DNA of 64,000 nt from Purpureocillium takamizusanense (GCF_022605165.1 NC_063070.1:930001-994000), one strand, 5' to 3'; counted from the first letter of the stretch, positions 23,701-35,965 are shown. Numbers and translations: made by a program. Notes: generated by a model from the letters alone, not told the origin.

Positions 23701-26700
23701 ACCGTCGGATACGCAACGCTGATACATCTTGGTGAGAGCATGTACCTGCAGCACGTCAAGCTTGACGGACCGGGAGAATGGCATCCGATATATGCGCCTG
23801 TTCATGAGGCCCCCGAGTTTGGACACCAAGACATCCAGCATCTGGCGTGACTGCGGTTTTGCAACGACGACCCTAACGAGCTGTGAGCCATTGGCAAGGG
23901 CTGCGGCGATGATAGGCACAATGACGGAGGATTTTCCCTCCCCCATGTTGAGTTGCATGACGGCACTACGGCCTCGTGGTGGTTCTCGCATAGCTGCTGC
24001 GATTCCCGCTTGGGTTCTCCGAATTCTGATGTTCCCTTCGATCTCGAGAAGCAACGAGTCAGGATACTCTTCGGGGTCCCAGCCTCGCGGTTGGAGCCCG
24101 GTGAGCTCCTTGTCAAAGTCCAGTCTGTTGTTCTTTGCCGTATAAAGACGCTCGACTGCTTGCAGGTCGCAGATGTTTGCACCAAGTGAAACGATCGCCG
24201 TCTTCCACTCGGCGGGTATCGCTCGCCAGTGCAGCCGGCCCAATAACGCTAACAGGCCTCTCCTCGATAAATCAGGCCAGACTTGAGTCTGAGCAGCCAC
24301 CTCCCAGGACGTATGCGCTTGTGTTTTGGGAGACGGGCTTTGGTTGCCCAGGAGTAAGGTGGCACGAAGCTGGCGCAGGAGATCTGCACATCGCTTGCGA
24401 TGCAGCTCAACAAGGTCCTCGAGTTTTGAACTGTCCAGGTTGTCGTAAATGACTTTCTGCTCCATGCTCATGTTGCGGGTCTGCAGGCATGAGACGCTCT
24501 CATCGAGCCGGTCAAGATACTGCATTTCGTGTCGATAAGTTGCCTTGGCCCTTAGACATTTGCTGAGTCGCTCAAGTCCACCGTTCTGTGAGGCCTCCCG
24601 CGCCACGGAGGTTGGGGGTTCGCGGTCGAACAAAACATCCTCGGACAATGGGATGGGACATGGAGCCACACTCTCCATAATGCTTGGTAGGTCGATGTGA
24701 AAGCAAGCCGCAGGAGGCGCGAGAGATGCCCGACTCGGGCTCTGAAGCGAAACATCCACTTCAATGACGTCGGCTTCGTTGAGTATCCTGCACACACAGC
24801 CAAGATATTGAAAGAAGCTCAAGTTGTGGAACCATGCTTGGGTATGCCGAATTATGGCGGTGTTGGCGTCCGCCACTCGGAAGGAGGTCGTGTTGATAGC
24901 CGTCGTTTCTGGCGTCTCGCAGGGCCACTGATGCTGAATGGACGCCTCTGCTTCGTTCGCTTCCCTCTTTACTCTTGCTTCGTATTTTTTGCGATGCCGA
25001 CGTACAGCGGCTTGCTTGCTTTCGGAAGGTTCGGGGGCAGCGGTTGCTTCTGCACTGGACATGAAACCTCGCTCTGCCTGCCTGATGGATTCGTTGATTA
25101 GGGCAGCTTGGTATTTGTAGCCTTTCGCGAGAGAGTAGGACCGTTCCGATGGAATATTAACATGACGCATTGCAGGGAGCGCAGCGAATGCCAGTAGAGC
25201 TTGAAGGCACGACGAATCCGCATCTCTGGCAAAGGCAAGCGTGGTAAGCCAACACGTCAGCTGGGTTGATCCGCACCCATGCTGAGTTTTCGCCAGCATG
25301 TGGTGGAGGCTGCACCACAATGGCGGAATAAAGGATGAGCGTGGTTCGAGCAAACCCGCGCGATATTGAATCTCGGCTGTTGGCAGTGGTTGAGCTCCGA
25401 GCGTAGGCTCAGAGCGGAGCGTAAGAAACTTGTAGAAGGCTGTTTCTGTGTAAGGTGACCCATTTGGAAGCAGGACGCCGCGACCTCGACGCATTGCGGA
25501 TCCAAAGCGAATGGCACGCCGCATTCTCTGGTGCATCTTTTGTGGCTCTTGCGGTTTCCTTTCGTAATTGCGATCCGGAAGAGTATGCATCCCGTCCCTT
25601 TTCTGTCCCCGGACGAATAAAGAGCGGGAGCAGCTTCTCAGCACGAGGTCGTCGTCTCCCCTCCTAAGATCCGCTTTAGGAACTGGGGTTTGCTGAAAAC
25701 ATTGCATTACTTTGGCATCATCATAAAGCTTCTGGCACGTTATTGCGAATTCTTCCGCCTGGGCGATAGGAGACATCACATTGTTCCAGGCTGCAACGTG
25801 CATCAGGCGCGCATGCTCGGGATAGAAAGAGCGCGACGGGGAGAGGCGAGCGATTCGCTCTAGGAGCGCAGCTTCCGCTTTTCCGATGTCCAAAGACGCC
25901 ACCCCGGCGGAGCTCAGGATGCTCAAAGCCTGAGAAGTTCCCATGGTGCCGGTGAAGGGGTCCGGAAGGAAGCCAGATGTCAGGGCGTGAAGTTCCGCAA
26001 TGAAAAGCAGCGATTTGAGGCTGCCGTTTCCCCGGAGCGCTCCAAGATGTTGGTCCAAGTAGTACGACTGGACAGACGTGGTGTCGCAGCCGATGGTGAC
26101 CACTGGGTGTGACTGTATCTTGTCGTCGAGTGTGGCCAAGGACATGCTCGGTCTGCCGTCCGGGATCAGAACTAAGCGTGAGTGCAGGGGCCCATCGGTG
26201 CGACAGAGTACGAGTTTGCTCTCAAGCCCAATAAGCGCGTCGATGCCTTGGTTCCGGTCGATGCGCATTCCGTGATATTGGCGCGACTGAATGCTATCGG
26301 ACTGGGGAGCCACAGAGAAATCTAGGTTCAATCGTGGAACATGAACATTCAGGACCTCGGACTGCTCATTGAACAGAATGGTCAGGCCCCAACTCTTCTC
26401 GATCGGTTCCAGAATATTTGCCAGCACTCTGCCCGTGCCGCTGTCGGGGAAAACCAGCCGGACATTGGCGTTGTCACGAACCCTCCATTTAGAGTCGGTG
26501 CGCAACATTGTCCAGCTCGATTCATGCTCGTCCCAAAGGTGACCATGAGGCCATAGTGAAATGCTTGAATTGGCGACGTCATACCAGTGGAAAAACCCGT
26601 CCACGAGCTGCGAAGGAAGACTCCCGCGAAAGATTCGTCGTGGTACCAGCTCCCACGCTTGTCCATCCTTGACAGCATGAACGATGAGGTCACTTCCCGT

Positions 26701-29700
26701 TTCAGCCATTCTGAAATGGAGCTCAAACCCGTGAAACAACTTGCTGGCTGTGAACGACATTTTTGGGTTTACGCTCGGCATCGCCTCGAACGCGGCGTGA
26801 CCAAAGAGCTCCGTGTACATTGCGTGGCGTTCATACTCGGCGGGAAGTCGACCTCTGGGCGACCCATTGACCAGTAACTCGCCTGTCACCAAATTGAGAT
26901 GAACACAAACCTTTGCGTCACTTCCGTCAATGTCCGCAGCTTGGGTGTCAATCCAGACAGTATTGACGGTTCGCCATGGACATTCTCTCGCACGTTGGAA
27001 ATTGTTCCAAGACGCTCTGATGGCTCGATCAAACCCTGTGGCGCTGCTCTCCATAGGGACGGCGATTTGTGTGAGCCGGTGACATCGCCAGACCAGATAT
27101 TGACACCGGAAGCCGAGATGAAACTGGGCCAGGTTGTTGTCATCGACGGTAAACTTGGTCTCGCGTAAAGTGATGAGGCTTTCCCAATAGTATCGCGCTG
27201 TATCCGGGTTGCGCAAGAGTGATACCAGGTACTCCTCCTCAACATCAAACGATAGCATGCAGACGAGGGCAGCTTCGTGAGTCCGCTGAAATAGATCGAG
27301 GCGCGTCTTAGAGTCCTGAGAGGTGATAGCTTTTTGTCGCAGCGTACGTTGCCATCCGCAGCCCACTTCGCGGCTTCGGGCGAGGAAGTCCAGGAACCCG
27401 CCAGACAGGCTGCTGCAGCCGAGTGACAACAGCCGAGCGGCCAGTAGAGTCAGCGTGGCGAGACCGAGGCGCGATTCCCAGCTTTCCTTGATTCTTTTCA
27501 GGGAGTTGTTCAAGTTGGCAAGGCATTGGCGAACAAATTGCGCGTCTCCAAGCCGTCCATGTGTCGCTCTTCTCCAGGTGGCGGACACCGGCCCGCACTG
27601 CTCAATGACTTGCCACACGTACGCCAGGGTCTCAACTTTGTTAAGATCGATAGAGGGCATGGCCAACTGCGTCAAGATGTTGAGCCACACAATGAGTCTC
27701 CCCTGGGGCAGTGTGGCTAGAGCTTTGAACTCGTCGATCGTCAGGTGCAAAGGGCATGTGTTCTGGGCAGAGATGACACGATTGGGCAAGGCTCCATCGG
27801 GGTTGTCCCACGGTCTCGACAGGAAGCATTGCAGGGACCGAGACGGGCCACGCAGCTGTATCGTGCAGACGTCGGAGATGTACCGCGACGGCTTGGGCCG
27901 TGATAAAGATCTTCCAGTCGAACCGTTCAGCAACATCCACCTTGGGCCCGTGTCTAGGCAGACGTTACTCTCGTCGGCGGTGCGGACAAATTGTTGCTTG
28001 CGGTGAGTGTTTGCGTGAGGTTTTGCCTCGGAAAACAGTTTCACCATGACGCTTGATGAATGTGGCTGGAAATGTTGCCTCAACTCGCTGTAATTTTGCA
28101 GCCGGCAGGTATATTCCGGCGTCTGGTCGCAAGATTCAAACTGCAAAACCGTCTGCAACACGAAGAGTGTGCAGTCCCTCCACGCGCCCAACGACCGTGG
28201 GACCCTAAGCTCAAATACCACGGCTTGGGCCAACGATTTCTCACGAGGCAAAGGCCACTCGTGTGCCCGTATCTTCAATGCCCTGGCCTCCCGTTCGAGA
28301 ACACACCTGGAGCAAAACCGGTCGTGAACAAGTCGCTCATCACCAAGCGTGTCGGTGGTGGCCCGATATGTGCAGGCTGAGCGCCTGACGTCGTCCATCA
28401 TCTGCTTATATTTGGCCTGGAGGCGCTGCAACTCTTCACACTTGGCTTCTCTCGCGTTCTGGGCGGCTTCCTCAATCCGTCGCAGTAGGTCTTGGTGACT
28501 TGGTGACGAAGAGAAGAACCGGACACCAAAGTCATCACATCCACCATGGTCGAACAGAATGGAGCGACGGAATGTCGCACGTCGCTTTCGCTCGTATAGA
28601 TACCTTTCCGCTGCTAACAGCCTCTTCATGTCGCGAGCCAGCTTCAGTAAGAGCGATCCGAATGGCTGAAAGGGGATCTCGGGTTCGTAGTCCTTGATTA
28701 AAGGGCAGAGCTTGATAGCAGCCTTGTCGCATGCAACCCAGAGCTCCACGATGGTCAAAAACATTCGTGAAAGGGCCTCTGGGCGTCCCTTGTATGCGTC
28801 CAAAGCCACGGCATGGTATGCCTCGATTGTGTCACGGAGATCAGCGCTGGTGCTGCTGTGGCCTCCATGCTTGGCAAGCCAAGAGTCGAGGTGTGCTTCG
28901 ACCCAATCTTCGAAAGAAGCTATGTTGTACAGGGCGTACGGTCCCGATTGTACCTCACTGAAGCGAGAGAGACGGGGGAGCGTGTCCCCCCTTAGTGACC
29001 ACATGTCTGGAGACGGAGGAACAAATGTTGTTGCAGCTCTGGATGCTCTGGTCGCGATGCTCTCTAGATAGTCATCCAGCGGGGGAATCTGGGAGGTGAG
29101 ATCCGAAATCGTCCTTGGCAGGTCAAATTTGGGAATGTCGAGGACTTTTTTATTCCGTAAAATCGTGTCTCGCCAGCGCTGATGGAGAGTCTCGTTCGCG
29201 CGTCCAACCGCCACGGCCACGGCGACCAGCCAGGGCTCTTTCTGGGTGTCGAGCTTCAGCAGGCGTCGGCCGATCTTGGCGTTGATGACAGCGAGCTCGT
29301 CGGACTGCATCGCCGAATCGAGACATCGCTCCAGGACTCGTGACATGAAGAAGATCATGAATCGTTTGTATAGGCCATGGCATCCGGGGTCTTGGGCCGG
29401 AGAGAGAGCCTGCTGCAGAACAACCCTGAGAAGCAGCCAGACCGGAGAGCGGCGCCATGGCAGCTTATTGCCATCGCTCCACATGACTTCTTCCCGGGTA
29501 TTTTTCCAAAAGCCCGAGGAGGCCTCGTCTTGTGAGCCGCCAAGACTGATTAGGATGGCTACCAGCAGGCTCTTGACGATGAAGGGCTCGGCCGTGTCTC
29601 GCTCCTCCACCTGCCTGGCGTTTGCTTTGGTTATCCGGGGCTGCATCTCGCTGACGATCTCACGGCTCATTGTCGTCAACGTGGTGGCCATGGTTTTCTG

Positions 29701-30252
29701 AAAGTCTCCGCGATTGAACACATCTTGAGGAACGGTGACCACATCTTCTGGAAAGTATCTCCGCAGCCGGCCGGACGTGCTGTAGACAGCCTCGTTTGGA
29801 GGTGATAGTTCAAAAACCTCGAAACGAATACCAGACGAAGTTGATCGAATAATCACACCCGCGTTTTGGGCGACAACGTGTACGGGAATAGTCACACCTG
29901 CGACTGGACACTGATTAGACCTGTGTCGACGCAAGGGAATGATGCTGTGCTTACCTTTGAGGGCTTGAGCCGCTTCATGTAAACACTTTTCTAAAGCCGG
30001 CTCCAAGATTTCACCCGTCTCCGTCCGAGTCTCCTGGAAGTTGCGTATGCTACCAATTGCCGCCTTTATGCAATCAAAATCATCCGTGTCGGTTCGATGA
30101 TCCCGGAACGTGCTCAGGGCCGACAGTATCAGTTCGATCAAAGCCGGCACCCAGCAGCCGTCGTCTTCGCCGGAGGGCAGCTTTGGCGGAAGGAAAACAT
30201 GATGGACGATGCTTTGCAGCATGGACCTTGTGATGCGCGATACAGGTGCCAT
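20756..30252 (-). CDS. Giant DUF6606-DUF3638-DUF3645 protein, helicase-like, 3,128 aa
   Basis: Exons 29955-30252, 22101-29897 and 20756-22047 sum to 9,387 nt. The 57-nt first intron (GTAAGC...CGCAG) is a multiple of three with no stop, so it looks like coding sequence if missed. The N-terminus (SIVHHVFLPPKLPSGEDD) is the DUF6606 start. In the last third, LNMGEGKSSVIVPIIAAAL at about residue 2080 resembles Walker A. DIVDESDENF (about 2213), VVFLDEAHTRG (about 2665) and ACMRMRKLGFGQSVVF (about 2700) resemble helicase motif II and VI regions. This architecture is widespread in fungi, often labelled 'ubiquitinyl hydrolase'. I see no cysteine-protease signature and would treat that name with caution. 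Function unproven; the motifs suggest a nucleotide-driven motor. No stop, frameshift or repeat expansion seen. The start is the ATG at 30252. Confidence 0.85.
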
Positions 30253-31152
30253 CACGACATGGCGTATCGAATTTCCTGAGTTCGTTGGTAGGTGCTGTCA
30301 AAGAGGATTCAGCAAAGCGCCTTGGTCCGGCTAAACCTCAGAGAACGTCGATCAAATGCGAATATGAAGGGCTAGGGGAGCCAAGATGAAGAAGGAAGAT
30401 GTGCGGCTGAGCCAGTTGTCGATGTCAGTTGGTGTGCGTCGCTGTTGGTATTGACCACCGTCAAACCTCGACAGAATGACAGATGCGAGATTTGATAGAG
30501 GCAGATGGTGTTTTGACTCGAGTTCCAGTGCACCTTCGGAGGGCCTCAGGCCAACCCTCGTGAGTGTTTGCTTGGGATTGGACATGGTATCGGACGGAAG
30601 TTGAGGACAAACGGAATAAGGGCCAGGGCTCTGCCGGTTTCAATGTCGAGGTGTGTTCCAGGTGCCTCGTCCCGTGCCGCTCTCGAGTTTTACTGTCTGT
30701 ATTATTACAAGTACGTATACTGTAAAGTCATGCCACTGCTGCCGCCGCCCGACGGCTTTTGACACATGCTATATTGCCCGATATGGCTCACCGACATTGT
30801 TATGCGAGTGTGCCTTCCTTGTGAATTCAAAGAGTAGTGCTGGCCGCATATACGTTCCTTCCACGTTTGCTTTTTTCTTCAAATATGCGCGTTGGCCAAC
30901 GGCGGCAACTACGCACATGGAACGGAAGGTGCCAGGGAGATATGCGAGGCCCACCTCTCGGAGTGTCGTTCATGAAAAGCCGTCATGGTGAGCAGAGACC
31001 AGCCTCCGGACGAAAGAGTAGTGTATCTGGCCCTGAAAATTATTTTTGCATGGGACAGAATGCCGAGAGTCGCCAGAACAGGGCCATACGCAAACTCGTC
31101 ACATGCAAGAAGCACAACAAACAGGAAGACGTCGCAGACCTGATTCGGGAAC
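30253..31152. other. Intergenic; promoter side of the giant gene
   Basis: A minus frame (30352-30585) and several plus frames are short and motif-free. A larger minus frame at 30909-31520 is the antisense shadow of the coiled-coil pseudogene. Nothing else seen. Confidence 0.3.
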
Positions 31153-31545
31153 ATGACATCGATAAACAAGCTTCGGCGCGAGATACAAGCCGCTACTGAG
31201 GGGCTGCAAAGAAACAGACAGTTTTTTCGCTCGAGGTTCGAGGACACGCTCAAGGGTTTAGCCGCACAGCGCAAGGAGCTGCAAGTATTGGAAGACAATG
31301 CCATTGCGTAATTGGAGAGAGAGGACAGAGAGTACCAGATCCTAGCCGGGAAAAACGTTGATGAGACAATCGCACCTTCTGAGGCTTCAATCTCAACAGC
31401 TGTGGAAAGAGGCGCGAACAGCATGACCAGTGCCGATGGTGCCGATGGCGCCGATGGGGACGAGAATGGTGACGATATGGAGGAGCCTGAAGGTCCTGGG
31501 GAGCATGACTCTAACGCCAACGAGGCTGGTGACAGCTTATCCTAA
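31153..31545 (+). pseudogene. Small coiled-coil protein gene interrupted by one TAA
   Basis: A frame begins at ATG 31153, with an upstream in-frame TGA and A at -3, and encodes MTSINKLRREIQAATEG followed by a charged helical stretch (FEDTLKGLAAQRKELQVLED). A single TAA at 31309-31311 cuts it. The frame then continues open to 31545 as LEREDREYQILAGKN and an acidic, Gly/Asp-rich tail (DGADGADGDENGDDMEEPEG). Both halves have the same character, so I read one 130-codon gene with a nonsense change. CAA to TAA at this spot would be a CpA-to-TpA transition, as made by RIP or cytosine deamination. Function unknown. Alternatively the 52-codon 5' part is the real product. Confidence 0.4.
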
Positions 31546-31722
31546 GAAGCCTTCGTTTCTCTTCTCCTTTGAATCCAAACGTTCCCATCCCCGTTTTGGG
31601 CGAGTGAGTGGAAGATTTGAGAGCGTCAAGTGGGACGTGGTTGGTGGAGGCGAGGTTGTGGAGCCAGACTTGCTTGACACAGCGAATAAAGAAAAATAAC
31701 GCAACACGTTTCAACAATCACA

Positions 31723-31821
31723 GGGCGGATGGTTTAGTGGTATAATTCTCCCTTAGCATCTTCATTCCTAATGAAGCGCCACATCTGGGAGAGGTCCGGG
31801 GTTCGATTCCCCGTTCGTCCA
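31723..31821 (+). tRNA. tRNA-Ala(AGC) with a 27-nt intron
   Basis: Cloverleaf by eye: acceptor GGGCGGA pairs with TTCGTCC, including a G3:U70 wobble, the alanine identity pair, and A73. The anticodon stem is CTCCC/GGGAG and the mature loop TTAGCAT, anticodon AGC. The intron lies at the canonical place after position 37 (about 31757-31783). It contains a perfect 7-bp hairpin CTTCATT-CCT-AATGAAG. The T arm is CGGGG-TTCGATT-CCCCG. The A-box (TGGTTTAGTGG) and B-box (GGTTCGATTCC) are internal Pol III promoters. A TTTT run at about 31845 can terminate transcription. Confidence 0.88.
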
Positions 31822-32165
31822 GTGTTCGGTTCTTCGGAACCTTCTCTTTTGTCGCTGACCACGGCGATCGTTTTTTCTCTTCGTCGCTTGCATCATTGCG
31901 TTGATTGACGTCGCGGTCAAGCATTGTTTTCCTTCTTTTTTTCTCTTTTCTGAATATCTGATACAGTCTTGTGGAATTGAATAAGAAAACATGACCTGAG
32001 AGGCCTGCTCGATTTCGTTCTTTCGGCCATAGATGCCCAGATAGGCACTTGCGAGGCCCAACATGAAGACTCGCAGCAGTACGATGGGACCCAAATCGAT
32101 TGTATGTGCTGCTATTCTGCTTGCCTACATGTACAAGTGGCGCCATCCCTCTGCGACCTAATAGC
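31822..32165. other. Intergenic between tRNA-Ala and the CFEM gene
   Basis: Holds the Pol III terminator (T run near 31845) and several further T-rich runs (about 31870-31950). No gene seen; a long minus frame here overlaps the tRNA and is rejected. Confidence 0.3.
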
Positions 32166-32664
32166 TCAGAGTACGAGTGCCCCGAGAGCCACCACGATGG
32201 GCCCGCTGACAACATGAAATCCAAGGCTGGCAGCTCCCGCCGTGGCAGTCGCGGAAGGCGAAGCGGTCCCCCGCGTACCAGAAGGGCTGCTCGTTCCGCC
32301 GCCGCTTCCGCTTTGCGAGCAAAGCCTCTGCGTAGCGGGAATGACCTCGTCTGCAGTACGTGTTAGTCACTGCTTCAATGTTGCGAAGCGCTTGCACATT
32401 GGGGAGTCAACGGAGCCTCGGGCACGTACTCAGCGCGACACTCTGGCCGCATTCCCTGAGGACGCATCCTACATTGTCAGAGTCGCGCCGGATGGCGTCG
32501 ACACTCCGGCAGATGCAAGCAAAGTCATCCGTGGCGCACTTGGTGTTCTTCTTGATGGACGCGTCAATGCACGGTAGGGCGCACTTGGGTATGTCGCTGC
32601 GTGACTGGGCAGCCACCATGGGGGCCAAGATGGCGGCGAGGACGGCGGCGGCGGATGGCTTCAT
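32166..32664 (-). CDS. CFEM-domain, GPI-anchored cell-surface protein, 139 aa
   Basis: Exon 1 is 32430-32664 and exon 2 is 32166-32350, with a 79-nt intron. Residues 1-19 are a signal peptide (MKPSAAAVLAAILAPMVAA). The CFEM domain follows with all eight cysteines: CALPC, TKC, FACIC, VGC, REC, and RLC just after the intron. The Asp two residues before the FACIC pair (TDDFACIC), the haem-iron ligand in Candida CFEM proteins, is present. A Ser/Gly/Thr-rich linker and a hydrophobic C-terminus (GPIVVALGALVL) indicate GPI attachment to membrane or wall. Known roles of CFEM proteins include haem/iron capture and host interaction; which applies here is unknown. A siderophore transporter lies 12 kb away but is not clearly linked. 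Confidence 0.85.
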
Positions 32665-33383
32665 GGCTTTCTGTGGAAGCGGTTTTGCAAAACGCGAGAA
32701 TGTCTCGTCAAGTCGTATGACGCGCGTTTTAGGGGTCGCCGAGGGCTGGAGAAATACGCAAGGGTGCGTCTTTCATTTATAGAAGATGAACGCGACAATA
32801 CGACCAGACGTACGGCAAACTTGTGTAGTAGATGAACAAAACGCAAACCCCGTGCTCCGACGCCAAGATCCTTGGAACAAAACGACAGTGTGTGATGGAC
32901 ATGTCCGAGTCAAGGAGCTGCCGCGCAGTTCCGTCTGGTGTACGCAGCGCGTAGCTTGGCGGCCTCACGTTGATGAAGCGGTGATGCGGCGATCGTCTTG
33001 GCGCCACGCACGCAAACACAATCTGCAAGAGATGGCCCAATGTGCTAGAGCCGCAATCCCTGTTCCGTGGAGGTGGCGGCTTCTTTTTTGGGCGACAGTC
33101 GTGGCGGTGCATGACTCGGGGGCTGCTAGATGTAAGAAGAGTGTTTGATGGACATGAAAAGGGGAGCACATCAGCAAGCCTGGGTGTCGCTGTTTAGCAG
33201 AGTTGGCATGATTCTTCATACTGCGACTACATATACGGTTCACAAGTTTCGATACGAGCACCGACACCGCATGTTGCACATTTTGCAGTGTCAATTGCTT
33301 ATATACACGCTAAAACGGCCGCTCCCCGCCTGTGGGTTTCGTGTTCCCATTGACTGTTGAAGTTTGACATCTCCACGCATTCA
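32665..33383. other. Intergenic; no gene seen
   Basis: Contains the CFEM gene promoter (32665-32900) and the 3' flank of the Dal5-type transporter. Opposed open frames of about 120 codons occur on both strands without motifs. Nothing called. Confidence 0.3.
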
Positions 33384-35278
33384 TCAAGCCTCGTACCGAA
33401 AGTTTTCGTTCTCGCGGTCCGTCATGTCCATAAACGCAGTCCGCGCGGCCTCTTCGTGGTTCACGAGCTTCACCTGGTCCTTCTTCTTGTTCAGACGAAG
33501 CAGGTAGAAGCGGAGGAAAGCCATGAGCACAAACGTCAGCGACATCATGGAGAGGATAATGGCCCAAGCCGTCGGGTAATGGTCGTCCTGCTCCTGGGTG
33601 CGCACGGTCAACGGAGCTATGCCGTTGGAGGCGCAAAAGGCCGCCCAGACGAGGCCGGAGGTGACGGCCTTTTTGGTGTGGCCGGCCGTGTTGGCCGCCA
33701 TGAGCGTGAGGACCATGACCAGGGTCGTCGCAAAGATGGAGCTCAGGTAGAAGCCCCAGAGGGGCGTGGTCTTGGTGCTCCAGTCCGACTTCCACACCAT
33801 GACGGCGCCGGCGATGACGGGGAGGCAGCTGACCATGCCGAAGACGGACCGGCTGTGGTGGATGTACACGGCGCCTGTGCCGCACACGATGAGGGACACG
33901 AAGAGCGTGGCGCCGGCTCCGCCGAGGAGGAGCACGGTCTTGAGAGGGGGATACTATACGTCCAAGAGTTAGTGAGCAGCTCGGAAGATGACGACGACGA
34001 CGACGACGACGACAGCACAGAAGGGGAGAGCTCTTACGCCAAACGACTGGACAATGATGGAGCCGAACCCAGACGTGGCCCCGTTGGTCAGGCTGACGGC
34101 AAAGACCATGACCATGTAGAGGTACGTCTTGGGGTCGGTAAACGCCTCGCGGACCTGCTCGCGCTTGATGGTCTTGTTCTCGATGCCAATCTGCTCGTAG
34201 CGCAGCCTCTCGACGGCCACGATCTTGAGCCTCTGGGAGAGGAAGCGCGCGGTGAGCGGACTGTCGGGGAGGACGAACCAGAGCAGGATGCCCCAGACGG
34301 CGGTGATGCATCCGATGATCATGAATTGGTATCTCCAGGCGGCCAGGGGGCCCTTGATCTGCCCGATGGCGTACAGGAGGAGCGTGCCGATGAGCACGCC
34401 CATGCCCGTGGCCGAATACCATATCGCGTATCTCAGGGGCTGCTCGCGGCGCTTGTACCACATGACGGTGATGAGAGAAAAGGCGGGTGCCATGCCCGCC
34501 TCGGTGACCCCGAGGAAGAAGCGCTGCACGAGCAGGCCTTGGTAGGAGTGCACGGCGACGGTGCAGACGGTGACGCCGCCCCATAGGACTGCCTGTGTGC
34601 GGAGGGTCAGCTTCCCAACGTTGCCGGGCCGGCTACAGAAGCCAGTGGTGGGCGGATACTGACAATGATGGAGGCGTATTTTCCGAGGGGGAACTTTTGA
34701 CTCAGATAGACGCCGGGGAGGACTGCGATGAATGCCTCGTTAGACCATCACGGTGGCGGAGTGAGTGTGTTTCATGTTCATGTTTTGGACGTCACTTACG
34801 CCCGAGAAGGTATCCCCAGTAGAAGATGAGGGACACGTAGGAATACCTGGACGAGTCGACGACGACCTTGCCTCCCTTATAACCGCTAGGCCGGAAATCA
34901 GTATAAGCAACCCTTCCCCCCCCCAAGGAGACGTCACAGCATGTTTGACTCAGGGGATGCGCACAGTGTAATCAGGTGCAGGTCCGTGAGGACGCCAAAC
35001 ATCGCGGCCCCCGTCAGGCAGGCCTTGTCCATGAACTGCAGCGCGTTGGTCACGAACATGATGGGCATGAGGACGCAGTCGATGCGCCGGAGCGTCTGCC
35101 GCTGCTCCGCCTCGGTGAAGCCGCCGGCGATGAGCGTGTCCACGAGCTGAAGCGCGACATCGCCGTCGCGCGACGAACCCCCCGCCCCATCTGGCTTGTC
35201 ATCGGCGCCGTGCAAGGTGGATTCATCGGCGTGCTGGTGGTGCTCCGCGGTGGTGCTTGGGGGCTTCTCTATATGCAT
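33384..35278 (-). CDS. MFS transporter, Dal5/allantoate permease (anion:cation symporter) type, 527 aa
   Basis: Plasma-membrane uptake of an organic anion or small nitrogen compound. Exons: 34965-35278, 34800-34885, 34664-34722, 34038-34592, 33384-33953, total 1,584 nt. Diagnostic segments are RRIDCVLMPIMFVTNALQFMDK (TM1 region of this family), YVSLIFYWGYLLG, LPGVYLSQKFPLGKYASI, and VQRFFLGVTEAGMAPAF with the MFS motif-like GVTEAG. The central loop has PDSPLTARFL. It ends ENENFRYEA. The first two internal exons are small (86 and 59 nt). The gene lies downstream of and co-oriented with a Zn2Cys6 regulator, itself divergent from an M20D amidohydrolase, so the substrate may be the acyl-amino acid or dipeptide handled by that enzyme. 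This is inference. Confidence 0.87.
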
Positions 35279-35965
35279 CGTGAACGTTGGCTGAGGCGTT
35301 CATTGACTAGGTCACTGTACATCAACTACGTACGACTTTGGTCACGTCAAGACATGGGGCCGTCTTATATATCATTTTCCCACGTCAGTCAATGCAGAGA
35401 CACCGCCGATCGAGGGGAACGTGCGTATACTAGGTTTGGAACCACCGTTGGAGTTGCAGCAACCCACAACACCACACTTAGATTGAGACTCTACAACATA
35501 TCGCACGGTCCAAGGCCCCCCCCCACGATCAACCCTTGTCCATCGACGGGTCGACCCCGAACTCCGGACTCGCCTCCTTCTGCGAGAAACCCATGATTGG
35601 CTCTGCCGGCAAATCGACGTGCATGATTGGCTGTCTCGGCAAGCCATCCCACATGCATCCAGCCATCCCCGGCCGGCCCGGATGGTTACAGAGTTAAAAG
35701 TGAAGCTAACAACGCAACCCCCCGCAAAATGCCAGATGGAGCATCGCTAGTGCCCAGAGTTCACATGGCTTCGTTCCCCCGCGTTAACCTCGCTGCCAAG
35801 CCTCGGCCTGCCTCATGAGCATCGCCAGGGAATCTTCAGCAAGAGGTGATGAGGGGTTACCACGCCATGTTGCCACTCACGAAGCGGCGGGGCCAGGTTG
35901 AGAGTTGAGACCGAGGTTGAAACTGAGAGTTTTGAGTCTTGACTCTTCATGCACGTCCGTCCAAT
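35279..35965. other. Intergenic; transporter promoter and 3' end of the regulator
   Basis: Two nearly identical 13-base pieces (CATGATTGGCTCT at about 35593 and CATGATTGGCTGT at about 35623) repeat in tandem, each with an ATTGGC core that resembles an inverted CCAAT box. No gene seen. Confidence 0.3.

Noticed and set aside
29898..29954. Extra 19 residues in the giant protein
   Set aside because: The bases match a full intron (GTAAGC...GTCGCAG), and the homologous proteins I remember run straight from LK to the TIPVHV strand.
30909..31520. 203-codon minus frame
   Set aside because: Antisense of the coiled-coil gene; Ser/Pro runs mirror the Gly/Asp tail of the plus strand.
31718..32224. 168-codon minus frame
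   Set aside because: Runs through the tRNA-Ala gene and the T-rich terminator; no motif.
33357..34586. Long plus-strand open frame (409 codons) opposite the Dal5-type transporter, and a 424-codon minus frame over the same bases
   Set aside because: Both are shadows of a GC-rich gene: the peptides are His/Gly/Asp- or Arg/His-rich with no motif, while the spliced frame gives a complete permease.
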